Shown one piece after another: positions 8,244 to 17,637 of a stretch of 64,000 bases of DNA. The stretch is from AAA044-D11 sp009705075 (GTDB taxonomy: Bacteria; Actinomycetota; Actinomycetes; Nanopelagicales; Nanopelagicaceae): positions 744,001 through 808,000 of the forward strand of contig OZ254179.1 of the NCBI GenBank assembly GCA_965268675.1. The letters are read 5' to 3'. Made by a program: the position numbers and the translations under genes. The number at the start of each line of letters is the position of its first letter. Position 1 is the first letter of the stretch. The notes beneath the pieces are model-generated. The model was given only the letters and a program-made list of their open reading frames with translations, was not told where the DNA came from and searched no databases.

Positions 8244-9437
8244 TTACCTTGAGGCAGCTTCTTTTAGGGCCGCAGCACGATCTGTTTTCTCCCAAGAGAA
8301 GTTTGGAAGTTCGCGACCAAAGTGGCCATAAGAAGCGGTTGCAGAATAAATTGGACGTAGTAGATCAAGATCTCTGATGATTGCAGCGGGGCGTAAATCA
8401 AAAGTTGCCAAAACGGCGCTAACTATCTTTTCCGGTGAAACTTTCTCGGTTCCAAAAGTTTCGATAAATAATCCAACTGGCTGGGCTTTACCTATAGCGT
8501 AAGCAACTTGCACTTCACATCTAGATGCAAGCCCACACGCTACAACGTTCTTAGCAATCCAACGCATTGCATAGGCGGCGCTTCGATCGACCTTTGATGG
8601 ATCTTTTCCAGAGAAGGCACCACCACCGTGACGCGCCATGCCACCATAAGTATCGACGATAATTTTGCGACCAGTTAGACCGGCATCACCCATTGGTCCA
8701 CCGATCACAAATCGACCGGTTGGGTTTATCAGAACTCTTACATCCGAGGTATTGATATTTAGGTCTGCGATTATCGGATCAATTACTAACTTTTTTAGCT
8801 CCGGCGCGAGAGTTTTCTCGAGATCTACCGAAGGTGCGTGTTGCGTGGAAATGACTACAGTATTTAATGCAACCGCTTTATCTCCGTCGTATTCGATAGT
8901 AACTTGTGTTTTTCCATCTGGACGTAGGTAATCAACGGCTCCTGATTTACGAATAGACGAGAGTTGAAATGCTAGTTTGTGAGCAAGTGAGATTGGAAGC
9001 GGCATTAGTTCAGGAGTGTCATCGCAGGCATAACCAAACATCAACCCTTGATCCCCTGCGCCTTGCAAATCAAGTGGATCGACTGAGGATGAAACTCGTT
9101 TTTCGAAGGCCGCATCGACCCCTTGGGCAATATCTCCAGACTGTTGCCCGATGGAGAGTGAGACACCGCAAGAATTACCGTCGAAGCCCTTCTCGGAAGA
9201 GTCATACCCAATATTCAAAACTGTATCTCGAACAATTGACATAACATCTGCATAACCTTCGGTGGTAACTTCACCGGCAACATGAACTTGCCCCGTTGTG
9301 ATTAATGTTTCTACAGCAACCCTGCTCTTAGCATCCTGCGAAAGTAAGGAGTCAAGGATTGCATCTGAAATCTGATCAGCCATTTTGTCCGGGTGACCTT
9401 CAGTGACAGATTCAGATGTGAAGAGGCGTTTAGTCAT
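8244..9437 (-). CDS. metK: S-adenosylmethionine synthetase
   Basis: Makes S-adenosylmethionine from methionine and ATP. The 397-residue protein shows the N-terminal signature EGHPDKMADQISDAILD, the GAGDQGLMFGYA signature and the P-loop-like GGGAFSGKDPSKVDRSAAY region. ATG at 9437 lies inside the coaBC 3' end, giving an 8-bp overlap and likely translational coupling. It supplies the methyl donor used by enzymes such as RsmB in the same run. Same neighbourhood as in Mycobacterium (coaBC-metK-priA). Confidence 0.97.
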   Translation of the reverse strand: MTKRLFTSESVTEGHPDKMADQISDAILDSLLSQDAKSRVAVETLITTGQVHVAGEVTTEGYADVMSIVRDTVLNIGYDSSEKGFDGNSCGVSLSIGQQSGDIAQGVDAAFEKRVSSSVDPLDLQGAGDQGLMFGYACDDTPELMPLPISLAHKLAFQLSSIRKSGAVDYLRPDGKTQVTIEYDGDKAVALNTVVISTQHAPSVDLEKTLAPELKKLVIDPIIADLNINTSDVRVLINPTGRFVIGGPMGDAGLTGRKIIVDTYGGMARHGGGAFSGKDPSKVDRSAAYAMRWIAKNVVACGLASRCEVQVAYAIGKAQPVGLFIETFGTEKVSPEKIVSAVLATFDLRPAAIIRDLDLLRPIYSATASYGHFGRELPNFSWEKTDRAAALKEAASR

Positions 9438-10632
9438 TGGTTGAGCCTAACTTATCAAGGGCTTTATCAAGCAATAGATCAGCCAGCGTGTCCTTACTCT
9501 GAACCGCACAAGTAAAACTATCGCCATCGCTATTAATTATGAAACCTGAAGTTTCATCGGAGCCGAAGACGGCTCCGCCACTTACATCATTTAGAAAAAG
9601 TAAATCAGCGCCCTTTGTTTGAAGTTTATGGTGCGCGGCTGGGATATCCAATTCACCAGTTTCGGCAGCGAATGCAATAATAATTTGCGTATTGCTCTTA
9701 GTTTTCGAAAGTTGTTGCAGTAGGTCTGGGTTAGTTTCAAGTTCAATACTCTGTAGCTTATCCTTTTTGATTTTTCCAGCTGAATAATTCTTCGGTCTCG
9801 CATCAGCTATAGCTGCTGACATTACGAGAATTTCACACTTGGGAAACTCTGACGCCAAAATTTCCTGCATCTCCGCAGTGCTTTCGACTTTGATGGTTCT
9901 TACACCTACCAGCTCTTCGAGTCGTACGTTTGCCGCGACAAGAACCACCTCGGCTCCCCTATTTCTTGCAGCCCTTGCGATCGCAAAACCCTGATTACCA
10001 CTGGAACGATTTCCGATATACCGAATTGGGTCAAGATCTTCTCGGGTTCCCCCTGCGGTAACTAAAACTTTTCGACCTAGTAGGTCGGATTTAATATTTA
10101 CAAAGTTGGAAATTTCTAGGATTGCTCTCGAAATATCAGGATAACGTCCCACTCCGAAATCCTCGCCGGTCATTCTTCCCTCATCAGGTTCTATAACTAA
10201 AGCACCTCGAGCTCTTAGCTTCTTTACATTTTCTACCGTAGCGGGGTTGCTCCACATTTCAGGATGCATCGCAGGTATGAGGATTAGTAGTGCATCAGAA
10301 GCCAGAACTATATTTGTCAATAAATCATCTGCCAAACCTGTTGCAATCTTGGCCAATAAATCTGCAGTCGCAGGAGCGATAATTATTAGATCGGCTTTCC
10401 TAGCCTCTTTAATATGAGGGACTTCGTGCACGTTGTTCCAAAGGTTTGAATTTACCGGGCGACCGGATAGCGCTTCCCAAGTTGCCGAACCAACAAAGTT
10501 TAAGCTGGCTCTAGTTGGAATGACGCTTATCCCAAATCCGACATCTTGTAATCTCCGCAGAAGTTCAGCGGATTTGTATGCTGATATTCCACCGCCGACC
10601 CCAAGAATAACTTCACGGCCGAGGAGTGTCAT
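9430..10632 (-). CDS. coaBC: Bifunctional phosphopantothenoylcysteine decarboxylase / synthase
   Basis: Two steps of coenzyme A synthesis: CTP-dependent ligation of cysteine to 4'-phosphopantothenate (CoaB, C-terminal) and FMN-dependent decarboxylation (CoaC, N-terminal). The CoaC domain shows GVGGGISAYKSAEL and the substrate-clamp motif as PAMHPEMWSNPAT, where the family usually has PAMN. The CoaB domain starts around residue 190 with VTAGGTREDLDPIRYIGNRS and contains AAIADARPKNYS and the KIKKD loop. ATG at 10632 follows a GAAGGA ribosome binding site. The 400-residue length is normal. Lies 30 bp downstream of rpoZ, the conserved rpoZ-coaBC-metK order. Confidence 0.96.
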   Translation of the reverse strand: MTLLGREVILGVGGGISAYKSAELLRRLQDVGFGISVIPTRASLNFVGSATWEALSGRPVNSNLWNNVHEVPHIKEARKADLIIIAPATADLLAKIATGLADDLLTNIVLASDALLILIPAMHPEMWSNPATVENVKKLRARGALVIEPDEGRMTGEDFGVGRYPDISRAILEISNFVNIKSDLLGRKVLVTAGGTREDLDPIRYIGNRSSGNQGFAIARAARNRGAEVVLVAANVRLEELVGVRTIKVESTAEMQEILASEFPKCEILVMSAAIADARPKNYSAGKIKKDKLQSIELETNPDLLQQLSKTKSNTQIIIAFAAETGELDIPAAHHKLQTKGADLLFLNDVSGGAVFGSDETSGFIINSDGDSFTCAVQSKDTLADLLLDKALDKLGSTND

Positions 10633-10662
10633 TTAGTCCTTCAAAAACTCAAATAAAAGAAA

Positions 10663-10941
10663 TTATTCAGCGACGCTTGCTTCCGGAGCTACAGGTTCCA
10701 AGTTTTCAATTGTTAGTAAACCTGCATTTATCTCACGGAGCGCAATTGATAACGGCTTTTCATGAACATAAGTGTCAACGAGCGGACCAACGTATTCGAG
10801 AAGACCTTCGCCAAGTTGAGAGTAGTAAGCATTAATCTGACGCGCACGCTTAGCCGCATATAGAACAAGACTGTACTTTGATCCTGCAGCATCGAGTAAC
10901 TGATCGATTGGTGGGTTTGTGATTCCATCCATGCTTGTCAT
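10663..10941 (-). CDS. rpoZ: DNA-directed RNA polymerase omega subunit
   Basis: Small accessory subunit that helps fold and assemble the beta' subunit of RNA polymerase. The 92-residue protein has the conserved omega core (ITNPPIDQLLD, SKYSLVLYAAKRARQINAYY) and the C-terminal IALREI helix found in actinobacterial omega. ATG at 10941 is preceded by a GAGAGG ribosome binding site. It follows the guanylate kinase gene by 34 bp, the classical gmk-rpoZ pairing. Confidence 0.96.
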   Translation of the reverse strand: MTSMDGITNPPIDQLLDAAGSKYSLVLYAAKRARQINAYYSQLGEGLLEYVGPLVDTYVHEKPLSIALREINAGLLTIENLEPVAPEASVAE

Positions 10942-10975
10942 TTGAGACCTCTCGCTAAACGTTATTTACAGAAAC

Positions 10976-11866
10976 TTATTGAGGAGAATTAGCCCTCGAA
11001 GTTGCCAAGGATAGCAGTGAAGTGGCTACCTCCTCGACCTGATGATTTATCAAAACCTCGTCAAACTCCACCGAGCAGGCCATCTCTTCTTGCGCCAGGG
11101 CTAGACGAGCCGCACGCCGTTCTGGTGAATCCGTTCCCCTACTGGTAAGCCGATCCACTAACTCTTCCCAGGAGGGCGGAGAGATAAAGACCAAGAGCGC
11201 CTGCGGATTCGCTTTACGGATCTGTCTCGCGCCCGCAATTTCTATTTCAAGTAGTACGTGCTTTCCAAGAGAGAGCGCATGGGTTACAGATTTTCGCGGA
11301 GTTCCATATCTGGCACCTGCGAATTCGGCCCACTCCAGAAACTCATCCTTTGCGATCATTTGATCAAATTTTTCTTCAGTTACAAAATGATAATCGCGAC
11401 CATCTTTCTCATTCTCTCTAGGCTCTCGGGTTGTAGCCGAAACACTTACCCAAACAGCAGGATGATTACTCAAGTGCTTGGTAATCGTGCTCTTTCCTAC
11501 ACCCCCAGGACCAGACATTACGATGAGAGTGCCTTCTTTTATAGGTACTTTATTCAAGAGCATCTCATTTCTTAATTTCGCTAATTGGTGCAAACCTAGT
11601 CCACCAATTCTACGCGTAGGTGCGATTCCCACCTTAGTCATTATTAGATAGGTGCGTCTTGAACCAATACCGGGCGCCGCATCTAATAGTTCTTGAACCC
11701 GCATTCTCTGAATTGACTGTCTAGAATCATTTATCAAATCAAAAATTCCAACTTCGCCTCTGCTTAACGCCTCTTTTGCCAAAGCTCTTTCTCGTCTAGC
11801 TGTCACGGCCTTAGCGCCAGCCAAAATCCGATCGGAGTGCGAGAGGTTGGGCGGCTGAATCCCCAT
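10976..11866 (-). CDS. gmk: Fusion of mIHF-type DNA-binding domain and guanylate kinase
   Basis: One uninterrupted 296-residue frame carries two domains that are separate adjacent genes (mihF, gmk) in Mycobacterium and Streptomyces. Residues 1-98 match the actinobacterial integration host factor: a basic N-terminal helix, then the helix-two-turn-helix segment with DAAPGIGSRRT and TRRIGGLGLHQL. Residues ~112-296 are guanylate kinase (GMP + ATP to GDP + ADP): P-loop SGPGGVGKST, VSATTREPRENEKDGRDYHF and EWAEFAGARYGTPR. ATG at 11866 starts 2 bp after pyrF. An internal ATG at 11563 (residue 102) lacks a clear ribosome binding site, though internal initiation giving free Gmk cannot be excluded. Both domains look intact. 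Confidence 0.9.
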   Translation of the reverse strand: MGIQPPNLSHSDRILAGAKAVTARRERALAKEALSRGEVGIFDLINDSRQSIQRMRVQELLDAAPGIGSRRTYLIMTKVGIAPTRRIGGLGLHQLAKLRNEMLLNKVPIKEGTLIVMSGPGGVGKSTITKHLSNHPAVWVSVSATTREPRENEKDGRDYHFVTEEKFDQMIAKDEFLEWAEFAGARYGTPRKSVTHALSLGKHVLLEIEIAGARQIRKANPQALLVFISPPSWEELVDRLTSRGTDSPERRAARLALAQEEMACSVEFDEVLINHQVEEVATSLLSLATSRANSPQ

Positions 11867-11868
11867 TT

Positions 11869-12570
11869 TTAACTTAAACTCTCCAAAATCTTCGCTGCAC
11901 CCAATGACATTTCGGAGAGAGATACTTTAGCCAGATCAGTAATCGGTCTACCGATCACCAAAAAGTTTGCTCCCGCAGAAATCGCCTCAGGTGGTGTCAT
12001 TACCCGCCTTTGATCCCCAAGCTCGCCACCAATCGGCCGCACGCCTGGTGTAATAATTTCTATCTCTTCACCAACAGCTCTTCTGATTGCGCTAGCTTCG
12101 AATGGTGAACACACTATCGAACGCGCACCGTTGGTCTTAGCAATTACCGCCAAATTAATTGCACTCTCCAATGAGTTTTTTGAAAATCCGATTTCAACTA
12201 CATCCTGCTCGGATAGCGAAGTAAGAATCGTAACGGCAGTTATTGAGATTTCTGGCGCGGCGCTGCTCGCCGCTTTCACCATGGCTCCCCCGCCACTTGC
12301 ATGGACCGTAAGGAATTTCGGCTTTATGTGAGCGACCGAAGCAACAGCGCCAGCTACAGTGTTTGGAATATCGTGCAACTTCAAATCGAGAAAAACTTCA
12401 AAATCTCCAGCACTGGTTAGTTCTTTTAAACCACTCGCTCCAAATTGAAGAAAGAATTCCAATCCAATTTTATAAATGCCTACCGAGTCATTAGTAGCAG
12501 AGATCCAACTCTTGGCCGTGTCAAGATCCTTAGTATCTAAAGCGAGAATTATCGGTGATTTTCTCGTCAC
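11869..12570 (-). CDS. pyrF: Orotidine 5'-phosphate decarboxylase
   Basis: Last step of UMP synthesis, decarboxylating OMP. The 233-residue TIM barrel has the catalytic DLKLHDIPNTV motif (Lys/Asp array) and the C-terminal phosphate-binding TPGVRP and GANFLVIGRPI motifs. It is the short bacterial group I type, not the longer mycobacterial kind. GTG at 12570 overlaps the pyrD stop as GTGA, so coupling to pyrD is likely. The next gene follows after 2 bp. Confidence 0.96.
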   Translation of the reverse strand: MTRKSPIILALDTKDLDTAKSWISATNDSVGIYKIGLEFFLQFGASGLKELTSAGDFEVFLDLKLHDIPNTVAGAVASVAHIKPKFLTVHASGGGAMVKAASSAAPEISITAVTILTSLSEQDVVEIGFSKNSLESAINLAVIAKTNGARSIVCSPFEASAIRRAVGEEIEIITPGVRPIGGELGDQRRVMTPPEAISAGANFLVIGRPITDLAKVSLSEMSLGAAKILESLS

Positions 12571-13502
12571 AAGTTTCCCTCCGGGCGATGTGCGTAACCC
12601 ACCGCTTCCCGCAGTGAGTCAAAGCCATGTGATATCAATTCAGCACGCAACTCTTCCTTAATCTTTATTACCGCTGTTGGATTCCCAAAGGTAGCGGTAC
12701 CAACTGAAACTGCTGAAGCGCCTGCAAGTATTAACTCAAAAGCATCACGCCCCGATGCAACTCCACCCATTCCTAAAATCTTCACATGTGGCATAGCTTC
12801 ATGAACTTGATAAATCGCCCGGACCGCTACTGGTCTAATTGCTGGACCAGAAAGCCCACCAGTCTTTCCAGCTAGTTTCGGACGCATGGTGTTGGTATCA
12901 ATAACCATACCGAGAACTGTATTAATCAGGGCGAGTGAATCAGCACCAGCAGATATAACTTCCTCTGCAATTTCCACGATACTAGTTACATCTGGCGTCA
13001 ATTTGGCAATAATTGGAAGTTCTCCACCAATATTTCTACGGACTGCTTCAATTGCAGCTCTTGCTGTAGTTGGGTGACATGCAAAAACCTGACCACGATT
13101 TTCAACATTTGGACAAGAGATATTTACTTCTAGCGCGCTTATTCCGGAAACTGCACGTAACTTTCTTGCCAGAATTGCATAATCTTCTACGCTCTCACCT
13201 GCGATGCTGACAACTATCGTCGATCCTTGATCCCGTAGCCAGGGAATATCTTTCTCTAAGAAGAGATCAATTCCTGGGCCCTGTAAACCAATCGAATTCA
13301 ACATCCCACTTGGCGTCTCGGCCATTCGAGGTGTTGCTCGTCCAGATCTAGGTTTCAACATAATGGATTTTGTTACGACCGCGCCTAACTCCGCTAGATC
13401 GAAGAACTGGCTCAACTCTTTCCCGGAGCCTGCACAACCACTTGCAGTGAACACTGGATTCTCGAAGTTGGCTTGACCCAAGCTTGTCTTGAAATCAAAC
13501 AT
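12567..13502 (-). CDS. pyrD: Dihydroorotate dehydrogenase catalytic subunit (class 1B)
   Basis: FMN-containing subunit oxidising dihydroorotate to orotate. The family is class 1B (NAD-dependent, needing PyrK): the active-site Cys lies in NISCPNVENRGQVFACHP and an immediately adjacent pyrK is present. FMN-binding segments MGGVASGRDAFE and SVGTA are seen. The frame opens to 13517, but the ATG at 13502 is preferred: it shares the A of the pyrK stop (TGATG) and has GGGGAAG about 6 nt upstream. The resulting 311 residues match class 1B enzymes. Mycobacterium uses the unrelated membrane, quinone-linked class 2 enzyme. Confidence 0.94.
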   Translation of the reverse strand: MFDFKTSLGQANFENPVFTASGCAGSGKELSQFFDLAELGAVVTKSIMLKPRSGRATPRMAETPSGMLNSIGLQGPGIDLFLEKDIPWLRDQGSTIVVSIAGESVEDYAILARKLRAVSGISALEVNISCPNVENRGQVFACHPTTARAAIEAVRRNIGGELPIIAKLTPDVTSIVEIAEEVISAGADSLALINTVLGMVIDTNTMRPKLAGKTGGLSGPAIRPVAVRAIYQVHEAMPHVKILGMGGVASGRDAFELILAGASAVSVGTATFGNPTAVIKIKEELRAELISHGFDSLREAVGYAHRPEGNL

Positions 13503-14359
13503 CAGTTTCTTCCCCATGTTCCTTCAGGGATTGTTCGCTTCGAATTCCAAATAACACTTCCTCCATCAACCACAGGGCCATCAATGCAGGAGCGCAGCAT
13601 CCGGATCACTCCATCTTCGCCCCTTATTGGAAGAACACAAGTCATACAAACGCCGATTCCACAAGCCATCGCCTCTTCAATTGCACACTGGTGCACGACA
13701 CCACGCTCTTGCGCGATTACATTGATAGCTTCAAGCATTCCCATGGGTCCGCAAGAATAAATAATATCTATCTGATTTGTTTCAATAATTCCCGGTATTA
13801 CATCCGTAACCTTGCCAGTGATTCCCGTGGTTCCATCTTCGGTAACCGTAGTCAAACTATTTACTGACCTCTTGCCATCCAGTGGTGCATAAATTTTCAT
13901 GGCAGTGCTTGCACCTAAAACCATATCGATCCGGCAACCGCGAGACTTAAGCACCTCAGATAAACCGAATAGTGGAGCGCTTCCATATCCGCCACCAACA
14001 AGAAGTGCTCGAACCGGTTCGGTTGGAATACCGAAAGCCGTTCCGAGTGGCGCGACTAAATCAACCTTGAATCCAGGAAGTTGGTTTGTTAACCAGATAC
14101 TGCCGGCACCATGCGGTGCAACAACTATTTCCAGTAAACCACCAGATGCTCCCCGATCAAAAGTCCGATAGATTGCAAAAGCTCTGCGAAGAACCATTGC
14201 GCTGTTTTGACCACCAACTGAAATTGCGACAAAGTTGCCGGGCTTCGCTGAATTAGCCAACTCTCCAACGCTAAAAACGATGTGATGGTAAGCCCCGACT
14301 TTTTTATTACTTACAATCTCGGCAAAGATCTGTCTAGCTTCTCTATTGATGCCACTCAT
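13502..14359 (-). CDS. pyrK: Dihydroorotate dehydrogenase electron transfer subunit
   Basis: FAD and 2Fe-2S subunit that passes electrons from PyrD to NAD+. An N-terminal ferredoxin-reductase FAD domain (LRRAFAIYR flavin motif), a central NAD-binding domain (LLVGGGYGSAPL) and the C-terminal cluster motif CGIGVCMTC with a distal Cys (LRSCIDGP) are all present. ATG at 14359 overlaps the carB stop as ATGA and is preferred over the ATG six codons upstream (14377). Its 3' end overlaps pyrD as TGATG, fitting equimolar subunit synthesis. Confidence 0.94.
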   Translation of the reverse strand: MSGINREARQIFAEIVSNKKVGAYHHIVFSVGELANSAKPGNFVAISVGGQNSAMVLRRAFAIYRTFDRGASGGLLEIVVAPHGAGSIWLTNQLPGFKVDLVAPLGTAFGIPTEPVRALLVGGGYGSAPLFGLSEVLKSRGCRIDMVLGASTAMKIYAPLDGKRSVNSLTTVTEDGTTGITGKVTDVIPGIIETNQIDIIYSCGPMGMLEAINVIAQERGVVHQCAIEEAMACGIGVCMTCVLPIRGEDGVIRMLRSCIDGPVVDGGSVIWNSKRTIPEGTWGRN

Positions 14360-17300
14360 TTGGACTCTGCCAACCACTCTTGAATGGAATTAATACTAAA
14401 ACTCTTACCCTGTAGATCGGAGATGCCAGCGACTGCAGCTTTGAAGCCCGCGATAGTAGTAATACACGGAACCCCTCGCTGTATCGCGGCGGTGCGAATC
14501 ATCCAACCATCGAGTCGAGTTCCACGTCCGAGAGGCGTATTAATAACCAAGCCCACAATTCCTTCAGTAATCAGATCTACCGCAGTCAATTCACCGTTCG
14601 GACCTTTGCCCTGTGAATGTTTCCGTATCAACTCAGATTGCAAACCATTTTCTAAAAGGTAATTGTGGGTTCCTTGGGTTGTATATAGAACAAATCCAAG
14701 GTTTAACAGAATACGTGCTGGTTCAAGTGCTGATTTCTTGTCGCGCTCAGAGAGTGAAAGGAACACTGAGCCGGTTAATGGCAACGCACCAAACGCAGCA
14801 GTCTGACTCTTTGCATATGCCTCGCCAAAAGTTTTTGCGATACCCATTACTTCACCAGTGGATCGCATTTCTGGTCCAAGGACAGAATCAACTCCGGTGC
14901 CGTCATTACGTCGGAACCGATTCCACGGTAATACCGCCTCTTTAACTGAAATACCTTTCGGAACTCCATCTCCGCTCGAAGGTAGCAGACCCCTGACTCG
15001 CAATTCTGAAATCTTTACTCCGGTAGATATAAGTGCAGCGCACTTAGCGAGTGGATTACCCGTGGCTTTACTTACGAAAGGTACTGTTCTAGATGCTCTT
15101 GGATTTGCTTCCAACACATAAAGTTTCTCGCCTGCTACCCCATTGTTAACAACTGCAAATTGAATATTTATAAGACCTTGAACCCCGATACCCCGAGCAA
15201 GTTTTTCAGTGGCAATCCAGATCTCTTTTTGAAGGGCGCTTCCTATCGAGATACTTGGCAATACACATGCCGAATCACCAGAATGAACGCCCGCCTCTTC
15301 AATATGCTCCATAACTCCGGCCAAATAGAGTTCTTCTCCGTCGAAGAGCGCATCCACATCAATCTCAATTGCATCATCCAAAAATTTATCAATCAATACT
15401 GGATGATTCGGTGTGATTTCTGTGGCCTTGCGAATAAAGTCCGCAAGCGATTCATCATCGTAAACAATTTCCATTCCTCGTCCACCGAGAACAAATGATG
15501 GTCGCACCAATACTGGATAAGTAATGCGATGGGCGATTGCTAAAGCTTCATCGAAGGTATCTGCCATACCGAAAGTAGGAGCGTCCAACGAATTTACGCG
15601 CAGTAATTCGCCAAATAGTCCACGATCCTCAGCCAAATCAATTGCATCCGGTGAAGTTCCAATAATTGTGACACCTGCATCTTGAAGCCCGCGAGCCAGG
15701 CCAAGTGGGGTTTGCCCACCTAATTGCGCAATGACCCCAACAATTGGGCCCGCCAAAGATTCTGCGTGAATAACTTCTAACACATCTTCTAGGGTTAGTG
15801 GTTCGAAATAAAGTCGATCTGAAGTGTCATAGTCCGTAGAGACCGTCTCCGGATTGCAATTAATCATTACTGTTTCATATCCTGCTTCCTTCAAGGCAAA
15901 AGCAGCGTGTACACATGAGTAATCGAATTCAACTCCCTGTCCAATTCGATTAGGACCACTTCCTAAAATAATGACCGCTGGCTTAGTTCGCGGAATAACT
16001 TCAGTTTCAAAGTCGTAACTTGAATAGTAATAAGGTGTGTGAGCTTCAAATTCCGCCGCGCAAGTGTCTACCGTTTTAAAAACTGGTCGAAGTCCCATGC
16101 GAACTCTTCCCGCCGTAACCTCAGCGGTTGTGACCTCCGTTAAATCAGCTATCTGACTATCGGAGAAGCCATTGGTCTTAGCCTTTTGAAGTAATTCTGG
16201 TGAAAGTAGTTTTTGGGTTTTTATCTCGGCTGCAATTTGATTTATCTCTACTATTTGCGCTAAAAACCAAGGATCAACCTTCGTAGCTTCAAACACTTCT
16301 TGCACGCTTGCTCCTAGATACAAGCCAAGTTGAATCTGCTGTAACCGATGTTCAGTTGGAGTTTTCATTGACGTTAGCAAACTTTCTTTTGTAGCTCCCG
16401 ACGTATTCCATTGGAAACTCGTACCTTTTTTCTCGATCGAACGCAACGCCTTCTGTAACGCTTCAGGAAAAGAGCGCCCAATAGCCATTGCTTCACCGAC
16501 GCTCTTCATAGTTGTAGTCAATTGGGTATCTGCTTCGGGGAATTTTTCGAAGGCAAAACGTGGGACTTTGACAACAATATAATCGAGTGTTGGCTCAAAA
16601 GATGCTGGCGTGGACTTAGTTATATCGTTCTCAATTTCGTCCAAGGTGTAACCAATTGCCAATTTGGTGGCTATCTTTGCAATTGGAAATCCAGTTGCTT
16701 TTGAAGCTAAAGCCGAAGATCGAGAGACTCGAGGGTTCATCTCAATCACGATGATTCTTCCATCACTTGGATTAACTGCGAATTGAATATTGCAACCACC
16801 GGTCGCGACGCCAACTTCACGGATGATTTCAATTGAAAGATCCCTGAGTTTTTGATATTCCACATCAGTAAGTGTTAAAGCCGGTGCTACCGTAATTGAA
16901 TCTCCAGTATGTACACCCATTGGGTCAATGTTTTCGATACTACAAACGATTACCACGTTATCTTTGTGATCGCGCATAACCTCTAATTCAAATTCTTTCC
17001 AGCCAATGATTGACTCTTCGAGAAGAATTTCCGTTGTCGGACTATGACGTAATCCTGCGCCAGCTATTAGCTCTAAATCAGCTTTGTTATAGGCGATTCC
17101 CGAGCCCAACCCGCCCATAGTAAAAGAAGGCCGGACAACAACTGGATAATTTAGGATTTCTGCTCCAGCAATACACTCTTCCATCGTGTGGCAAATAATG
17201 GACTTCGCGGAGGAGCCTCCAATTTTCGCAACGATCTCCTTAAATGTTTCACGATCTTCACCACGTTTAATTGCCGGGATATCCGCACCAATTAATTTGA

Positions 17301-17637
17301 CTCCAAGTTTTTCCAGAGAGCCGCGTTCGTATAGAGCCATAGCCGCATTAAGCGCTGTCTGCCCACCGAGCGTAGCGAGAATAGCGGTCGGCTTCTCTTT
17401 GATGATTATTTGTTCAATTATTTCGGGTGTTATAGGTTCGATATATGTCGCATCCGCGAACTCCGGATCAGTCATAATCGTTGCCGGGTTAGAATTTATA
17501 AGAATAACTCGGATACCTTCACTCCGAAGAACACGACAAGCCTGCGTGCCAGAATAATCAAATTCACATGCTTGGCCTATAACAATCGGCCCACTGCCTA
17601 TTACTAGAACGCTCTTTATTGAATTATCTTTAGGCAT
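14356..17637 (-). CDS. carB: Carbamoyl-phosphate synthase large subunit
   Basis: Synthesises carbamoyl phosphate from bicarbonate, ammonia (from CarA) and 2 ATP, feeding pyrimidine and arginine synthesis. Two homologous ATP-grasp halves are visible: N-terminal VLVIGSGPIVIGQACEFDYS, and the second half opening with VIILGSGPNRIGQGVEFDYS. A C-terminal methylglyoxal synthase-like allosteric domain (GFVLYTTQGTHNYLLENG, NTPLGRG) follows. The frame opens at 17652, but the family N-terminus fits ATG 17637 (1093 residues), which overlaps carA by 8 bp. No disruption was seen. Confidence 0.97.
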   Translation of the reverse strand: MPKDNSIKSVLVIGSGPIVIGQACEFDYSGTQACRVLRSEGIRVILINSNPATIMTDPEFADATYIEPITPEIIEQIIIKEKPTAILATLGGQTALNAAMALYERGSLEKLGVKLIGADIPAIKRGEDRETFKEIVAKIGGSSAKSIICHTMEECIAGAEILNYPVVVRPSFTMGGLGSGIAYNKADLELIAGAGLRHSPTTEILLEESIIGWKEFELEVMRDHKDNVVIVCSIENIDPMGVHTGDSITVAPALTLTDVEYQKLRDLSIEIIREVGVATGGCNIQFAVNPSDGRIIVIEMNPRVSRSSALASKATGFPIAKIATKLAIGYTLDEIENDITKSTPASFEPTLDYIVVKVPRFAFEKFPEADTQLTTTMKSVGEAMAIGRSFPEALQKALRSIEKKGTSFQWNTSGATKESLLTSMKTPTEHRLQQIQLGLYLGASVQEVFEATKVDPWFLAQIVEINQIAAEIKTQKLLSPELLQKAKTNGFSDSQIADLTEVTTAEVTAGRVRMGLRPVFKTVDTCAAEFEAHTPYYYSSYDFETEVIPRTKPAVIILGSGPNRIGQGVEFDYSCVHAAFALKEAGYETVMINCNPETVSTDYDTSDRLYFEPLTLEDVLEVIHAESLAGPIVGVIAQLGGQTPLGLARGLQDAGVTIIGTSPDAIDLAEDRGLFGELLRVNSLDAPTFGMADTFDEALAIAHRITYPVLVRPSFVLGGRGMEIVYDDESLADFIRKATEITPNHPVLIDKFLDDAIEIDVDALFDGEELYLAGVMEHIEEAGVHSGDSACVLPSISIGSALQKEIWIATEKLARGIGVQGLINIQFAVVNNGVAGEKLYVLEANPRASRTVPFVSKATGNPLAKCAALISTGVKISELRVRGLLPSSGDGVPKGISVKEAVLPWNRFRRNDGTGVDSVLGPEMRSTGEVMGIAKTFGEAYAKSQTAAFGALPLTGSVFLSLSERDKKSALEPARILLNLGFVLYTTQGTHNYLLENGLQSELIRKHSQGKGPNGELTAVDLITEGIVGLVINTPLGRGTRLDGWMIRTAAIQRGVPCITTIAGFKAAVAGISDLQGKSFSINSIQEWLAESK

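Noticed and set aside
14613..14945. Plus-strand ORF opposite carB
   Set aside because: Antisense to a conserved MGS-like and ATP-grasp region of carB; no supporting features.
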